From: Clostridiaceae bacterium
GTDB taxonomy: Bacteria; Bacillota; Clostridia; UMGS1883; JAAYMJ01
NCBI GenBank assembly: GCA_012521455.1
Contig: JAAYMJ010000120.1
Location: 1 to 6,523, forward strand
Length of the DNA: 6,523 nucleotides
Reading direction: 5' to 3'
Shown here: positions 6,035-6,523 of the stretch, piece by piece
Layout: the number at the start of each line of letters is the position of its first letter
Numbering within the stretch: position 1 is the first letter of the stretch
Notes under the pieces: model-generated
Database searches by the model: none
What the model was told of the DNA's origin: nothing
The model's input: the letters and a program-made list of their open reading frames with translations, nothing else
Made by a program: the position numbers and the translations under genes

Positions 6035-6523
6035 TTAAAATTTCCTTCCTGCGCCGCCGCCGCCGAATTTCCCACCGCCGCCGGTGTTGCGTCCGCCTCC
6101 AAAGCCACCGCCGCCAAACCTTGTGCCGCCGCCAAATCCGCCCGGGCGGGGCCCGCCAAAGCCTCCGCCCCAAGGGCCGCCCCAAAACCTTCTTCGGGGG
6201 CCGATATTAAATATTACAATTATAAAAATTAAAAATATTATGATTTCAAAAAGGGAAAAATCCCCATAATACTCCTCTTGGCTTTGGGGCGCTTCATCCG
6301 ATAAGTTTAAGGCATACAATACCCCTTTATATAAATTTAAAATCCCCTCATCAAAATTGTCCTCTTTAAAATAGGGTATGGCGTAATTATCAATAAGCCT
6401 TCCCACTTTTGCGTCATTCAAATCCCCTTCAAGCCCGTATCCGACTTGAACCCAAATTTCCCTGTCCTCAACCGCAAGCAGGATTAAAAGCCCGTTATTT
6501 TTTTCAGCCGAGCCGACCTGCCA
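6035..6523 (-). CDS. TPM-domain (YgcG-like) membrane protein with glycine-rich tail, 5' end cut by window edge
   Basis: The last 162 residues are visible; the frame stays open through 6523, and the TTG at 6421 is an internal Leu codon, not a start. Residues 1-74 of the fragment match the C-terminal half of a TPM domain: the NNGLLILLAVEDR strand (9-21), VGYGLEG (27-33), the D37-A-x-x-G41 helix, and IPYFKEDNFDEGI (49-61). One membrane span follows at about 91-107 (FEIIIFLIFIIVIF), then three arginines (110-112) and a 55-residue tail with 29 glycines broken by Phe, Arg and Lys, ending GAGRKF. Under the positive-inside rule the TPM domain is outside the membrane and the tail is in the cytoplasm. 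The missing part should hold a signal peptide and the first half of the domain. The bacterial role of YgcG-type proteins is not established; plant TPM proteins act in photosystem II maintenance and have been reported as acid phosphatases. The family call is firm, the function open. Confidence 0.88.
   Translation of the reverse strand, partial: WQVGSAEKNNGLLILLAVEDREIWVQVGYGLEGDLNDAKVGRLIDNYAIPYFKEDNFDEGILNLYKGVLYALNLSDEAPQSQEEYYGDFSLFEIIIFLIFIIVIFNIGPRRRFWGGPWGGGFGGPRPGGFGGGTRFGGGGFGGGRNTGGGGKFGGGGAGRKF
6038..6202 (-). repeat. Low-complexity, GC-rich glycine-coding tract
   Basis: This stretch codes for the Gly-rich tail (29 of 55 residues) as imperfect repeats of F-G-G-G(-G) units using mostly GGC and GGN codons. 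It is far richer in GC than the rest of the window. The plus strand shows GCC-type triplet runs near 6052-6063 and a perfect 12-bp palindrome, CCGCCCGGGCGG, at 6138-6149. The composition follows from the coded protein rather than from foreign DNA. Confidence 0.8.

Noticed and set aside
6038..6202. GC-rich island suggesting horizontally acquired DNA or a CpG-type regulatory element
   Set aside because: The composition is explained by glycine codons in the tail of the TPM-domain protein, which is continuous with its normal-composition upstream part.
5974..6269. Ala/Arg-rich and Pro-rich frames overlapping the glycine-coding tract
   Set aside because: These are shifted-frame or antisense readings of the GGN repeats and have no independent start signals.

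Overview
The window looks like chromosomal DNA from a low-GC Firmicute, most likely a member of the Clostridia. The intergenic DNA is very AT-rich, the Shine-Dalgarno sequences are strong (AAGGAGG, AGGAGGT), the promoters are sigma-A type, and the proteins resemble Bacillus/Clostridium families (YqeG, MetI, PatB). There are eight protein genes, two of them cut by the window edges. I see no tRNA, rRNA, CRISPR array, transposon or phage gene.

Left block (1-1676, minus strand). A YqeG-type HAD phosphatase is followed, with no intervening base, by a long open frame. I translated that frame by hand from 1175 to the left edge. It is shikimate dehydrogenase (AroE) fused in frame to shikimate kinase (AroK), so one polypeptide would carry two successive steps of aromatic amino-acid synthesis. 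The kinase C-terminus lies outside the window. A good sigma-A promoter precedes yqeG.

Middle block (1677-5400, plus strand). A 67-residue four-cysteine protein of unknown function comes first. It is followed by a perfect-consensus promoter (TTGACA, 17 bp, TATAAT) driving a tight three-gene operon: cysteine synthase (cysK), a MetI-type cystathionine gamma-synthase/O-acetylhomoserine thiolyase, and a PatB/MalY-type cystathionine beta-lyase. Together these make cysteine from O-acetylserine and sulfide, join cysteine to an activated homoserine to give cystathionine, and cleave that to homocysteine for methionine synthesis. The leader is only about 40 nt, too short for an S-box or T-box, but an ATACTAA direct repeat lies over the expected transcription start. 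A perfect stem-loop after the third gene can terminate transcription from both sides.

Right block (5400-6523, minus strand). A 168-residue polytopic membrane protein of unknown function has its own candidate promoter. Upstream of it on the same strand, and separated by a strong intrinsic terminator, is the C-terminal part of a TPM-domain (YgcG-like) membrane protein. That protein ends in a 55-residue tail that is about half glycine, which explains the local GC-rich patch. Most of the window is housekeeping metabolism. The points worth a second look are the AroE-AroK fusion, the small Cys4 protein, the possible operator at the cysK start site and the unknown membrane protein.
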